Assembly: GCF_963924675.1 (NCBI RefSeq)
Contig: NC_089220.1
Span: forward strand, 49,982,639 to 50,046,638
Direction: 5' to 3'
DNA length: 64,000 nucleotides
From: Phocoena phocoena
Lineage: Eukaryota > Chordata > Mammalia > Artiodactyla > Phocoenidae
Both the position numbers and the translations under genes were made by a program. Positions 22,606 through 34,954 of this stretch are shown piece by piece; positions within the stretch are counted from its first letter, which is position 1, and every line of letters begins with the position of its first letter. The notes beneath the pieces were generated by a model. The model worked only from the letters and a program-made list of their open reading frames with translations. It was not told where the DNA came from and did not search any database.

Positions 22606-24599
22606 GTCGCTCGGTACCTGCTCCTCCAAAGAGACCCCCTGGTTCAAGCTGCAATTACTCTCTCTGCAGACCCTTAACATCCCAAGTTGGTCCCTCCTCC
22701 ACCCTGCCCTCCACCTGCCAAGGATCTTCTGACCAGCATCTTCTGATTTATCCAGTTGAGAAGCACTTATTGAGCCAATAAATAAGTAAATTAGAACACT
22801 TTAGTCTTTCATTAGCATCTTGGCTTCAGTTTAACTCATAGCACACTTGACCTTCTTCTCTGTCTTGCTCTAGTCAGACCCATTCGTACTTACCCTTCTT
22901 CATTCACCAGTCTCCCTTGAACTATGTTCTTTCCGACTCAGGTCTGCTCTTCAGTATCAGTTTCTAACTTCTTTCTGACATTAACGTTCTCGGTCCCATG
23001 GGTAAGAGCCTAGGGCAGCAAGGGCTATGGTCAAAACAGCAGCTGAGTGGGGGCTGGTCTGCAAATCTTCATGGGTGACAGGGTGTGATTTTGTCTGGGG
23101 ACAGGTGACTGAGGCCAGGGCAATGACTTCTTTTTCAGTTCTCCCAAGGCCTTCTGACCCGTTCTTGTACATTTCAGATCCCACGGACAGCATTGCAGGC
23201 CTCAGTTAGCAATGAACAGCACACACAAGGCAAATCAAACAATAATAATGAAGTGAATTATTGCCTTGCTAGAGGCAACACATCCGCTCCTCCGTATATC
23301 ACCTGCACAAAAGCAGAAAAAAACAAGAAAAAAAAATCAATGTCTGATAATGCTAAAAAAATGTGTTACCTTGAGTCCTCATATAAAATTAAATTTTTCC
23401 ATTTTGATTTTAATTATAAACTGAAAGCTATTGTAACTCAAAAATGTACATTCTCTTATGTCTTTTCAAATAGCAACATCATTAGGCAGATGTGAACAAT
23501 TATCCCCAATTGGATTTTTTTTTTAAGTTCTTCAGAGGAATGGATAGGTTATTCTTTAAATCCTTGGTTTAAAACTAAACCTATGAGACACAATATTATA
23601 GGTTTAACCAAGAGGGCTTGACTTTGGATTTAGAAAATTTAATTGATCCAGTCATCCCTTTTATTAAAGCTATCCATATATTTTTAAACCAAAGAATTGT
23701 AGTAATGCATATTTTAGGGCCAGAAGCATTCATCATCTTGACGACCAAGATGATGAAAAGATTTGAGAAAAGATTTGAGATCTAAGACACTCTGTTACTA
23801 TATTGAAAGGTCAGGTAAAGAAATTCCAAGGGAAGGTGTCGGCATATGTCCCCTCTGCTTTTTAATTTCCAATGACAGACAGTGACATCACCATTCCAAA
23901 CACTTCCCATTTGGATTAAACAGAACTTGATTCTCCAGCATAAACTAAAAAGAAATGCATCTTGCTGAAAAGCGAGTCTGTACTCAGGTGTCACACCACC
24001 ATCAGCGTGACAGGATCCCCACGGAAAAGCAATGCTGGGAGTGACTTCACTCCCTTAGAAGCACGGTCACCAGTACCCAAGGATGTCAGGGGAACTGGTT
24101 GGATCTCAGAGGACGTGTCTTTTTGGTGCAGGAGAGGGCATACTGAGGAAGGCAGATGCTGAAATGGACACGGCTTATCTCAGAAAGGTGGAGAGGGCTT
24201 ATCTCAGAAAGGTCATTTGAAGGAAAATTTACCCAGGAATGACATTCTCCTCTATCTTGGAGTAGAAGACCAGCCTGATACCGGCAGCCCTACAACCTGG
24301 GCTTCTTTCCAGGGCTGCAGCTCCCCTACAGGCGGTTGAGCAATGTCACCCTGGCAGCACAGAAACCCTGGACAGGCCTCTGAGACTGGGGAGTCTGACC
24401 AATAGCTCACCAATGAGAAATTGCACTGTCCTTGGAGACATTGTCTTGCCTAGACTTTAAGAGCCTCCCTTGTCTTTTCCCCTCCAGTATACCACAGCCA
24501 GATTTCCTCTCCCCTTCCTGCTGTAGCATTTTGCTCCGAGGACCTTGAGCCACAAAGCTAAGGGGGGGGTGTGTGCATATCATTTTACACAAGAGGCAT
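22606..24599. other. Unique non-coding sequence
   Basis: No gene recognised. An exact 18-bp direct repeat 'ggcttatctcagaaaggt' occurs at 24172-24189 and 24196-24213. A minor L2-like end lies near 22750-22800. The plus-strand frame at 23193-23495 is A/T-rich and unconvincing. Confidence 0.4.
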
Positions 24600-24790
24600 A
24601 GGTCCTGTACAACTAGCTGTGCGATGTTGGGCAAGTCACTTAACTTCTCTGTGCTTCAGTTGCCACAACAGTAAAGTGGGGATTATGATTGCGTTCACCT
24701 GAAACGACTGTTAACCAGCATTCAGCGAAATCCTACTGGAAAGTGCTGAGGAACAGTGCCTGGCTCATAGAGCTCCACAAAGGCTGGCTG
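24600..24790 (+). repeat. MIR SINE
   Basis: MIR blocks are in order: 'gttgggcaagtcacttaact', 'tctctgtgcttcagttgcca', 'gtaaagtggggattatgatt' and 'agtgcctggctcatagagct'. Confidence 0.9.
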
Positions 24791-26539
24791 TCACTGCAAC
24801 TGACAGGGGAGCAGTTTCTCCCTGGGTATCCACTGCAACACACGTTTGCCTCTCCCAACACGGGACAAAGATGATAAGAAAGTGAAATGTCTCACTTGGT
24901 CTAGGAATCCTTTCATTTCATCAGTGGTTCCTGAGTTATCAAAAGATATCTATGTGTGTGTATGTAGATTCCTTTAATTTCCTAAAGACTATGCTGATTT
25001 GGTTACTTTTTAATCTAATGGTGAAAGGCTATGTATTCAGCCGTTAGGGCAGGCTTCAGGAACATGTGGATAAAATGTAACCAGCGTTATCTTGGTTCAA
25101 ATTCCTTTTTTGTGGCCAACTGTTGTCTCAATGAACCTTCGCAGGGTTTTTGTTGGTTTTTTTTCTTAGTTACAGCAGAGAATAAAATAAACACATCCAG
25201 GCCTTCTCACACAGATGTAGGCTGACGTCCAATTAGGTCTGTGGAGGCCTCATTTTGGCTCCCTGGTCACCATGCCGAACAGATTTCATGCATGTTGAAG
25301 ACAGTCCATTAGTTCTTGGCAAGGAGAATCAAGTTTTCAAAGCTGCTTTCTCTAACAAGCTCCACTCCCCACCCCCGCTTCTCATACACAAAACCTTGTT
25401 AAAGGGGAGAGGCTCTCCCCCAGTTGTGGAGAAGAGAGGTCAACCCCATCCAGATCACTCCGAGAGAGATCACCCCGCCAGAGCCTTGACAGTCATCATC
25501 TCCAGGACGGCCCTGGACTGTGCTCCATCATTAGATTTCCAGGGCACCACCCAGAGTTAAAAATCTCTCCTTCCCGCTCAGGAAAGAAGCATTTTTATTT
25601 CAAAATCATACAATGAGAGATTTGAAAAGTAGTTTGCAACCTTCTCTGCCTCTAGGAAAGGCACGTCCATTCACGACCGAAATGTCCCCTCAGTGCATTA
25701 GGTGTTGGCATTGACTGGGCTTCTGAAACAAAGCCGAAAAGGAAACAAAGCCGTTTTGCCTCTATCTGTTACAATGGAAATGTAAGCCGTGATGACATGG
25801 GTTGAGCCAGGGTTCTCAATGGAATCTTTAGACTGGTTCCTGGGAGGAAAAGCCAGTAGGTTTCTGTTATAGTACCAACTGCCACTGGGAGTGTGTTCCT
25901 TGACCTAAATGTGCTGTGAGCAAGGCTTCCCTTCCCGTAAGGGAGTGAGCACTGTAGTGAAAGGTGCTGAGGACCAATATTCACCAGCAACCAGCATTGT
26001 GGAGCATGGTTACCATGGTAACACTGTCAGCCCCAAATGACTGTCATGAGGTGAAAAAATTATCTTAAAATAAATGAAACCAGAAAAGGTATATTTATCA
26101 ACCTCTTACCAAACACCTGTCTGTATGCAAAGTAGAACCTCTTCCTTAAGCTACAGATACTAGAAGATTGGGAGAAATTTCATGACATAAACATGTTCTT
26201 AAAAGAATTGTTATTCTCACCCCCTAAAAATGGTCGGTAAAAATAACGAATACAGATTTTTTTTTAAAAACAGGGAGCGTTCTAAGGAGTGATTGGCCTA
26301 TACACTTAGATATTATGCAGTTATGACATTAAAATTCTGCACTAAACTACCAATAGTTTGTTTGAAATTTGCAGAATGGTACTTGACTGGGAGTTTTCTT
26401 CTAAGTTGTACAAATTATTTCTGGCAGGACCAATGAATGAAGTGTCATAAAATGTGCTACACAATGGGAAAGAGATATTGGTCACACAGCTAAAAACACG
26501 CGGGCACAGTTTTTGCCCTGCTTTTGCGTAGCTCCATGT
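24791..26539. other. Unique non-coding sequence
   Basis: I see no gene or firm repeat. Open frames of up to 101 residues (25255-25560) have no known domain. Confidence 0.4.
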
Positions 26540-27160
26540 GCGCTGGCCTTTCCTCATGAACAGAACCACCATTTTATTTAGAGCAGCAGTGTGTCCAGCC
26601 AGAATACCCAGTTTCACAGCCTCCCTAGCGGTCAGAGGTGGCCAGGTGATGCGGTTCTGGGCAGTAACGACAGGCAGAAGTCCCGGGGGTGGATATTGTT
26701 GGGAGACAGTTCTCTGTGGTCTCTCTCATTTCTATATACCTTGCAAGCAGAGGCACTTACTGATAGCAGCAGAGTATCTTCCCAAGGATGCTTGCATAGC
26801 ATACAGCCTTGGAAGATAGAGATGCTGTCTCTCCAGAGCAAAGGGGAGGCTTGCTTAGAACCTTGGAAGATAGGGATGGTGTTTCACTCCAGAGCAAAGG
26901 GCAGGCCTGCCTACTGCCAATTGTGTAAGTGAACCTGAGTTCAAGGTTCCTCTCCCGTGAGGCAACCCACTGAGTGCACCGGCATTCCTGTGGGCCTATC
27001 TGTGCCACCCCTATGGGACTTGAGGGTGAGGAGAACTACAGCAAATTGTGCTGCTTGCTGTGTACTGAGTAATAGTGCTGGCTGCCTCTGACCTAGGAGT
27101 CTCGTGACTTCTGCCAGCAACCATGGCAGGCTAACTTCTTAGCTTGCAAACAGGATGAAA
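26540..27160 (+). repeat. Possible old LTR-like repeat with internal tandem duplication
   Basis: A roughly 54-bp unit starting 'ccttggaagatag' and containing 'ccagagcaaaggg' occurs twice in a row at 26807-26860 and 26861-26915. Downstream, 'gtgtaagtgaacctgagttc' resembles the region after the poly(A) signal in some old LTRs. The boundaries are unclear and the family is not identified. The 113-residue frame across it only reflects the duplication. Confidence 0.35.
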
Positions 27161-27239
27161 CCTCAGGCCCTTCATTTTTCTTGGTTGGATAAAAAAAGAA
27201 AAGTAGGAGAAAGCTCTTGCCCCGTGGCCCTCTTCCTTT

Positions 27240-27430
27240 CTTCCTGCCCTAAGGTACAGCAACCATTTGGGGACCACCTGGTGACAGCATGAGGACACAG
27301 GTCTGCATGCTAAGGATGGCAGAGCAAAAAGATGATGAACCTGGGTCCTGATAGAGAATTACTGTGCCAGCCCTGGGTTGCATAACTTCAGGCTTGTTAT
27401 ATGAGATGAATGAGCCTCTACTTACTGAAG
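27240..27430 (+). repeat. Old interspersed repeat, family 2 (sense copy, partial)
   Basis: The blocks 'taaggatggcagagcaaaaa', 'gatgatgaacctgggtcctg' and 'gtgccagccctgggttgcat' are the reverse complement of the order seen at 21955-22430 and 35018-35560. Confidence 0.5.
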
Positions 27431-27759
27431 TCAGTGTAGCTTTTCTCCAAGCAAATGCATCCCTGGAGTTTGTATCAAATATAGTAATTACATAATAGTA
27501 ATTGTGTCAAACATACCCAACTTAGGGCACGTATGTTGCTACCTTCCTTACTTCTTGATCCAGATTCTACCTTTCTGTATATTAAAATTATTACATGTAT
27601 CTTTTATAAGTTAATTCAAATCCTTTTGGGAAAATCAGGGAAAAGTCAATTCAGTAAGTACAACTTAGTCCTGGGCCACACTTATCCCTGAACTATGAAT
27701 TATCCCTTAAGTTATTTGTCAAGAAGCCAGTAAAAACAATAGGACTATCTCTTTCTGGA

Positions 27760-27885
27760 AACATCTACCACATGCCATGAGGTCTGTTTAGTCACCAGTA
27801 TGTATCCAGCACCCAGCAAAATGGCTGGCTCATAGCAGGCCCTCAAATTCGTATTAACCAAGTATTCATGAAAGGTCTCTCTTTA
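27760..27885 (+). repeat. L2-like 3' end fragment
   Basis: The stretch 'tatccagcacccagcaaaat', 'ggctggctcatagcaggccc', 'tcaaattcgtattaaccaag' follows the L2 3' end. Confidence 0.65.
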
Positions 27886-28195
27886 TCAGATGTGTTGGTT
27901 ATGCCCCCGCAAAATTAAGATTTAACACAGAGTATTTCAGTATATTAGGTCTGTCGTTTGACTATAATAAGCGTTTTAAGAAAAGACCACAGGTCAACTT
28001 CAAAGAAACAGCTTCTTATCTTTGTTCCTTATGACTATAAAATGCTGCATAACTTAACAATGGAATCCAGAGAATCTGTTCAACCTTGAAAACTGGTGCA
28101 ATAGGATACCAGAAGTAATACCAATCATCCTCAGAGATTAGCACATCTTTGAATGTCATGTACACAAATGAGTTTTAGAACATTAGATAAAATTT

Positions 28196-28559
28196 GAAAC
28201 TTGTGTCAGGGGACTTCCCTGGTGGTGCAGTGGTTAAGAATCCGCCTGCCAATGCAGGGGACACGGGTTCGAGCCCTGGTCCAGGGAGATCCCACATGCC
28301 GCAGAGCAACTAAGCCCCTGCGCCACAACTACTGAGCCTGCGTGCCACAACTACTGAAGCCCGCGCACCTAGAGCCCATGCTCTGCAACAAGAGAAGCCA
28401 CCGCTATGAGAAGCCCGCACACCGCAACGAAGAGCAGCCCCCGCTCGCTGCAACTAGAGAAAGCCCGTGTGCAGCAGTGAAGACCCAATGCAGCCCAAAA
28501 TAAATAAAATTTAAAAAAAAGAAAACTTACCAGAAAAAAAGAAAGAAACTTGTGTCAGG
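28196..28559 (+). mobile_element. CHR-type SINE, long subtype (about 334 bp)
   Basis: The insert (28211-28544) begins 'ggacttccctggtggtgcag' and has the B box 'gggttcgagccc' near 28266. Several 'cacaactactgaagcc'-like and 'gcaacgaagagcag'-like units follow, and it ends with an A-rich tail. The exact 15-bp duplication 'gaaacttgtgtcagg' lies at 28196-28210 and 28545-28559. It is the longest SINE in the window. Confidence 0.97.
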
Positions 28560-28774
28560 TAGAAAAATCAACCAGTACATAAGATGAGACTATAGGAGGG
28601 CAATTTAGTACTTTACACCAAAAATAGAATAAACCAAAAGATAACTGTGCACGATGAGTTACAAATATCCTAAGTATTATTTTCAGTATATGTTATGATT
28701 CCTAGTTTCAGTTCCAAACCTAAATTATATGAAATTATATATGTGTCCTCGGTATGATTTCTGTTTAAATATCT

Positions 28775-29490
28775 CTCCAAACCAAGTGAAATACCATTTA
28801 ACACCCATTAGGATGGCTATTATTTTTGAAAAATAATGGAAAATAGCAAGTGTTGGCAGGATGTGGAAAAAATGGAACCCTTGTGTGTGCCGGTAAGACC
28901 GTAAAATGGTGAGGCTGCTATGGAAAACAGTTTGTGGTTCCTCAGAAATTAAACATAGAATTACCATATGATTCAGCAATTCCATTCCTAAAGAATTGAA
29001 CCGGATACTGCACACGAGTGCTCATAGCAGCATTATTTACGATGGCCAAAGGTGGAACAACCCAACTGTCCACCAGCCTATGAAGGGATAAACAAAAGGT
29101 AGTAAAGGTATACAATGAAATATTGTTCAGCCATAAAGATGAAGAAAATCCTGATACATGCTACAACATGGGGGGGTCTTGAATATATTATGCTAAGTGG
29201 AAAAGGACAAGGACTGTATTATTTTTGTCCCAAACCACAAATATTGTATCATTCCCTTTATATGAGGTCCCTGGAATAGGCAAATTGATAGAGACAGAAA
29301 GTAAAATGACGGTTACCAAGGCCTGGGGAAGTGGGGATGGGAAGTTGTTTGGGTACAGAGTTTCCGCTTGGATTGATGAAAAAGTTCTGGAAATAGCGGT
29401 GACAGCAGCACATACCCTTAAACATAGTTAAAATGGTCATTTTTATGTTGTGTATATTTTACCACAAGCAAAAAAAAAAACCAAAAAATC
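28775..29490 (+). mobile_element. Old L1M 3' part (ORF2 end and 3' UTR)
   Basis: Old mammalian L1 wording runs through the stretch: 'acccattaggatggctatta', 'accatatgattcagcaattc', 'cagcattatttacgatggcc' and 'ccctttatatgaggtccctg'. It ends in an A-rich tail at about 29470-29490. Many stops and indels make it inactive. No duplication is visible. Confidence 0.9.
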
Positions 29491-30309
29491 TATGAAACAA
29501 ATTAAACCAAAAAGATGGGTTTTGTTTGTTTGTTTTAGGAAGAGCAGATAGAACAGATTTTTAAATTCCGTGGGAGTTTCGTTTTCTCTGTCTTTGCTCT
29601 CTTTACGCCCTGCCTGCCCATGCTAGGAAGCGTAGTGACGAAGATGCCCCCAAGACATTGCCATGGCCTCTCAGGCTGTGGGTTTGAGTGGTCATGTGCC
29701 TCAGAAGGTCTTATGTCGTTTGGAACGCTATCTAGTTCGGCAATTTTATTTCAGTGCTTCAACGCTCAGGAGAGCATATCATTGCAGCTCCCCTCCACTG
29801 ACCCCTCAGGTTTATGTTGGGCCAGAATTTGTTTGTGAAAATATTATTTTAGGATTCCTTCCACTCCTATCATCTGCTTATTTTCCTTCCTGCATATTTC
29901 ATAATGTAGCATAGAGATTTCTGATTCAGCAGTTAAAACAGTCTGTGCATTAGTTATCACTTCCTTGTGACCCACTTTATACACCATTACTCATTCTGGC
30001 ATTGAAAGTCCAGATTTAAAAAAAAAAATTCCTGGGACTAAAGTATGTATCTGTTGGAACAAAAAGGAAGGGGAAAGATACTGACTGAATATCTACCGGT
30101 AGCATTCAAAGCACCCCAAAGTGGGCTTCCCAACTCAGCCCATTTCCTGTCCCATTTACTCTCCTGCAAAAGCTCTCAAATTACACCCTCTTCAGTTATT
30201 CCACACCCACAGTCCCACTTTTTCCACCTCCCCTACTTTCATTTCCTTCCGAAAAAATACATCTCTATGCCGAATCCACCAAACCTTGGTACACAATTAA
30301 AATTCAATA
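29491..30309. other. Mostly unique; one frame with good initiation context
   Basis: The plus-strand frame 29663-29914 starts at 'gccatgg', an excellent initiation context. The product begins MASQAVGLSGHVPQKVLCRL and is Arg/Ser-rich and acid-poor at its N-terminus, faintly like a mitochondrial presequence. I recognise no gene and there is no splice or poly(A) context. It may be a chance frame or a scrap of a retrocopy. The rest is unremarkable. Confidence 0.25.
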
Positions 30310-30577
30310 CATAAGAGCTAATGTTATTCTTATCATTCTAGTTTTGTCTTTAGGATAAATTCCTAGAAGTGGGATTACTGGAACAGGAGTGTACGTGTTA
30401 CTAAATGGGATATATAGAAACGATATGTACAACTTTCCAGTTTTATAAAAGTGTCTAAATTTGACTGCTAGAGATAAGGATGTTTATTCATATCTGTAGC
30501 ACTAGGTGCTTGGGAGGATATATACCAAGATATTAGCAGTGGTCATCTCTGGGTATTCTCTGTGTTCTTGCTGCATT
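30310..30577. repeat. Old L1M-like fragments
   Basis: 30340-30390 ('ttgtctttaggataaattcc', 'tagaagtgggattactgg') is antisense old L1-like. 30515-30565 ('ataccaagatattagcagtg', 'gtcatctctgggtattctc') is sense old L1-like. Both are short and strongly diverged. Confidence 0.55.
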
Positions 30578-30698
30578 CGGCCATGGCTCACGGGCCCAGC
30601 CACTCCGCGGCAGGTGGGATTTTCCCGGACCGGGGCACGGACCCGTGTCCCCTGCATCGGCAGGGTGACTCTTAACCACTGCACCACCGGGGAAGCCC
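30578..30698 (-). mobile_element. CHR-type SINE, truncated, antisense
   Basis: The sequence runs from 'cggccatggctcacgggccc' to 'accaccggggaagccc'. The tail-proximal half of the element is missing, so about 121 bp remains. No clear duplication is visible. It lies in old L1-like DNA. Confidence 0.9.
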
Positions 30699-31970
30699 GA
30701 AGAAGCTTGTTTTAATGCCTGGAAGTTAACATTTTTTCTCCCAGGAGACTCCTATTAAAATGCAAATATATTACCTGGGAAAAGCACCACTTTCAACTTG
30801 AGATCAGCAGCACACCCTTCCCCCAGGTGATTGATCCTGGCCCTGAACGAGGACAGATGGAAGGCCTGGGGCAGGGCTACCATCCCCCGCAAGGACAAGT
30901 CCACAATAAGAGTGATGGCAGTGGGGGTCCCAAGAGCTAGAAGGCACAGCAAAAAAGATCAGATGCTCAAGGAAAGGAAACCAAAAACCAAAGCCATGAG
31001 CAGGTTTCTAGAGGAGTGCTTGAGAGGGAATGGCTGCCTGCTCTCTGAGATGGTGGATGTTCAGTCTGGGGGCAGAGGAATGAACCAATGGACCTTTTGA
31101 TACCTCCTGCACAGTTCTATGAAAAGCCAATTACTGGGTGAAAAGAAAGATCATGAGACTAGAGATTGCTTACTTGCACACACCTGTGCTTCTTGGCATA
31201 TATTTTAGAGCAGAAGGTTATCGTTTATACAAGTGAGCTCCAAAGGGCTGGTAAGTAAATCACTCTGAAAGCAATTCTGAGATCTCCGAGTAGATAGATG
31301 CTATGAGAGTTGGCATTAAACTGACTCATTAAAATGTTTTCTGTATGAAAACTTTCCTTTTTTGATTATCTTATTTCATAGCTGTATTACTTTTGACCTT
31401 CGGGCTGCTTTTAGAAAAGCAAAACCCTCTACATTCCCTCCAGTATACTTTCATACCACAATTGAAATCTATGTTTTTGGAGAAATGCTGTGCGAGACTG
31501 ATATTTCTGAAATGGAACTTTGTTCTTTTGACTTTTCCAAAATTCTCTTAATTCCAATTTAAGACAGAAACACTTTTTTTCCTACAGCTCAGAGCCACTG
31601 CTGCCCAAATCAGAGTCTAAACTTAAAATCGAAATTCAAGTTGTAAGAAACAGAGATTTCCTGTTCAAAAAGACAGGGGCTGGGTAGAAAAGAGGATGCT
31701 TAGGTTGTCAATGGAGACAGACAAAGGCTGACACTGTCTTGCATTTATCATAACAGAAACTAAAGGGAGATGGGAGACTGAAGGGAAGGGGCCGACTAGT
31801 CTGTAACCCGTCTTACATACTCTTCCTCCACGAGGCCCCTACCTCCGAGGAGTCTCCGGGATCAGCTCTTTCTGGACTCTGTCCTTGAAGGAGACAGGTC
31901 CAGGGGGTGGCTGGGCCTTCTGCTCCCTGGGTGAGGATCTCAATGCAGATCTGGTTGTGGAAGGGCCTTT
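30699..31970. other. Unique non-coding sequence
   Basis: I see no gene. The 89-residue plus-strand frame at 30831-31100 is Lys/Arg-rich but has no recognisable family. Confidence 0.4.
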
Positions 31971-32256
31971 CTCTCTGGCCCTTTTTTAAAAATTTTATTT
32001 ATTTATTTAGGGCTGTGTTGGGTCTTCGTTTCTGTGCGCGGTGAGCGGGGGCCACTCTTCATCGCGGTGCGCGGGCCTCTCCTGCTGCGGAGCACAGGCT
32101 CCACACGCGCAGGCTCAGTAGTTGTGGCTCACGGGCCTAGTTGCTCTGCGGCATGCGGGATGTTCCCAGACCAGGGCTCAAAACCTTGTCCCCTGCGTTG
32201 GAAGGCAGATTCTCAACCACTGTGCCACCAGGGAAGCCCCTCTCTCGCCCTTTTAA
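31971..32256 (-). mobile_element. CHR-type SINE, long subtype, antisense
   Basis: The insert (about 31988-32239) begins with T-rich sequence 'attttatttatttatttagg', then 'gggctgtgttgggtcttcgt', and ends 'ccaccagggaagccc'. The imperfect flanks 'ctctctggcccttttt' (from 31971) and 'ctctctcgccctttt' (from 32240) are the likely target duplication with a small change. Confidence 0.92.
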
Positions 32257-32999
32257 TAATTCTGGAGGGAAAGGAAAGCGATCCCCCAGGCAGGCAAACC
32301 TGAACAGCAAATAGAGCATGGGATGCGCAGGGGAAGGAAGGGTGGTGGGAACCGCTGGAACTTCCCTTTCTCTGGCTGCGTGGCTGCTGCACTCACCTGT
32401 CCTGGATCCTCTTTGCTACTCTCCTACTAGCTCCCCATCAGGGTATCTCACCTACCTCTCCAGCTCCAATCTGCCTTAGTGCTGGCGTTTCCCAGATCCA
32501 GACTCCTGCATACACCCTCCACCGGGACATCCCATTAGGCATCTCAAACCCGACCTGTCCTGAGCGAACTCTTCACCTTTCCATCTAAATATGCCCTCCA
32601 CCTGGATCCTCTTATCGCAGCCAGTGGGCGTGGGGTCTCTGCTTACTTACACCAGAAAGCTTGCCCACCCAGCCACCCTCCCCCATCTTGTCAATTACCA
32701 AGTCCTCATTGCCAGCTTGACTCCTAAGCCACCCTGACTACCACCTGAGACTACAGGCCACCTTCACCTTTCAGGGAATTGGAGAGGCAGCCTCCTCCTT
32801 GGCCACCCTGTCTCAACTCTTGTCCTCCTCAAATCCGGCCCGGATGGTTTTTTGAACCAGCAAATCTGATTCCATTTCAAGCCTCTTTCTATGTTCCCCA
32901 CTCCCATGCAATATGTTCACAACCTAAACTTGGCATTGGCGGCTCACAATTCTATTCAGAACGGCAGCTTTTTAAAAAGTTACATTATGAACTATTTAA
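32257..32999 (+). repeat. L2 LINE, diverged
   Basis: L2 wording is visible from about 32455: 'aggcatctcaaacccgacct', 'tcaattaccaagtcctcatt' and 'cagcaaatctgattccattt'. Reading frames are destroyed. 32257-32450 is unassigned. Confidence 0.6.
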
Positions 33000-33844
33000 A
33001 ACCCACAAAGAGGCATAAAGGATATAACAACACCCCTATCCATCCCCTAACTTTAGAGATAAAGCCTTATCTCTAAAACAGCCGGAGCTCCCCATGGACC
33101 CCTCCTCTCCCTCCTTTTCCCCAGAGGTAACTGCCATTATTCCTATGATGTCTTTGTAATTTTCCTTAACATGGCTTCTTTATTTCATTATAACTTGTCA
33201 TTCTTCCTCAGGAGCCTCTCTTGCTGGTTAGATTTCAGTGAAGTCCAGAAAATGCTATGAAGAGACCGTTTAAAAAGTTGCCCCTTCAGGCACATTCTCA
33301 GGCTCTCAGGTCGTCTCTCCTTCTCCTTGCAGCTCTGCAATGCGATGCTTGAGTAATTCACTGGGTGGGAGGGGTGTGGGAATTGAGAGGGTAGGAGGCA
33401 ATGTGCTCAAATCCATACCACGTTCTCCAGATCCTCACTGATCCCGCTGTGGGGTGGCTGGACTCAGCCTGTTCAGCTTCCCCTGCCACTCTGACTCCAG
33501 GGGTGCTATGCCATCCTCTCCTCCAGCCCATGGCCTGAGAGGTCCAGGCTTTGCTGCGGGCTCCCCCCTGCCCCCTTCACCACTGCACACCCCAGAGTAG
33601 GCTCTCTGATTCTCAACTCGACCATCTCGCATAAGATATGGGAACTGAAGGGGGTTCAAGGAAGCCAAGCTCCATCCCTTCCTCTGCCTAATCGCACTAC
33701 TCTGTTTCACGCTGATAAGTTGGGGCAGTTTGAGAGGTGTTTTCCTTTCTGATCTCAAATATGAAGCAGGGCAAACGCCCCAGGTCTGGTGTTCACATCA
33801 ACCTCCCTGACAAGCAGACGAGGTTGTTCCTCATCTGTACCCTT
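33000..33844. other. Old repeat-like piece, then unique sequence
   Basis: 33000-33220 ('ccccagaggtaactgccatt', 'aacacccctatccatcccct') resembles an old L1 or HAL1-type 3' region. 33230-33844 has no recognised feature. Minus-strand frame 33435-33758 shows no known domain. Confidence 0.4.
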
Positions 33845-34612
33845 CTTACCTCTGTGGTAGGTAGTCTCCGAAGAGGACCACTATTAATTCATCTCTCCCT
33901 GTATGTGCAAACTGCTCCTCCCATCCAGAAGTATAAGCTGTTTCCTCTCCCTGACTCAGGGCTGGTCTTGTGACTTGCTTTGATCAACAGAGTGCAGTGG
34001 AAGTAATGTTCTGGTACTTCTGAACCCAGACCCTAAATGTGCTGGAAGCTTCCTCTTCCTCTCAATTGGAAGCCATCTGCCATGTACCCTGAGATCATCG
34101 TGCTGTGAGGAAGACCTGCCTAGCCGCATGAAGAGGCCAGGGAGAGAGGGAGAGAGAGAGAGAGAGGCCCAGCCAGCCCTAGCTAGCTCTTCTATTTATT
34201 CCAGCCAGGCACCAAACTTGGGAGTTAAGAAGTTTTCTTGGGGACTTCCCTGGTGGCGCGGTGGTTGGGAGTCTGCCTGCCGATGCGGGGGACAAGGGTT
34301 CGTGCCCCGGTCCGGGAAGATCCCACATGCCGCGGAGCGGCTGGGCCCGTGAGCCATGACCGATGAGCCTGCGCGTCTGGAGCTTGTGCTCCGCAACGGG
34401 AGAGGCCACGATAGTGAGAGGTCCGTGTACCGCAAAAAAAAAAAAAAAAAAAAAAAAAGATATTCCAACCCCAACAGATACTCCATGAACAGAAGAACCA
34501 CCCAGCTGAACTCAGCTCAGACTGCAGAATTATGAGAAATGATGAAATGTAGTTCTAAGCCACTAAGTTTTGGGGGTGGCTTATTATGCAGCAATAGCAA
34601 AATGAAACACCT
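33845..34612 (+). repeat. MLT1-like LTR (ERVL-MaLR), split by a SINE
   Basis: The 5' part (33845-34240) reads 'ctctgtggtaggtagtctcc' and 'gggctggtcttgtgacttgc'. The 3' part (34460-34612) reads 'gccactaagttttgggggtg' and 'ttatgcagcaatagcaaaat'. These are the usual start and end phrases of MLT1-type LTRs. A GA-repeat lies at about 34139-34167. A CHR SINE sits between the halves. Confidence 0.75.
34241..34459 (+). mobile_element. CHR-type SINE, short subtype, sense
   Basis: It starts 'gggacttccctggtggcgcg', has the B-box region 'gggttcgtgccccgg' and ends 'gtgtaccgc' followed by about 25 A. It is the only short-subtype copy in the plus orientation. I could not find a matching target duplication, so the flanks have decayed or were deleted. 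Confidence 0.93.
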
Positions 34613-34954
34613 CTCTAGCTGCATTTCTCACCACTGCCTGCCTCATACTTTGTGCTCCAACAACTCAAAGCAGCTTGTGGCTCCCTGCGTATGCTATGCT
34701 GCGTCTCACTTCCATACCTTTTATTCAAGCTATAATCTCTTTTCCCACCTCTCTCCTTTGCCTGGCTAACTCCTGTTCCACATCTGACTCTCTTTTTTTT
34801 TTGTAGATGTCCATGATACCCTAGGCAAATCACATCATTACACTAATGGCATTATACTATAATTATTTATGTATCTGCCTCCCAAACTAGGCTTGAATTC
34901 TTTAAGGCTGGGTACTATGTCTCACTCAGCTTTGAGACACCACTTTATATGGAA
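34613..34954 (+). repeat. L2 LINE 3' region
   Basis: The order 'tttgcctggctaactcctgt', 'ctataattatttatgtatct' and 'gaattctttaaggctgggta' follows the L2 3' part. It is diverged. Confidence 0.65.
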
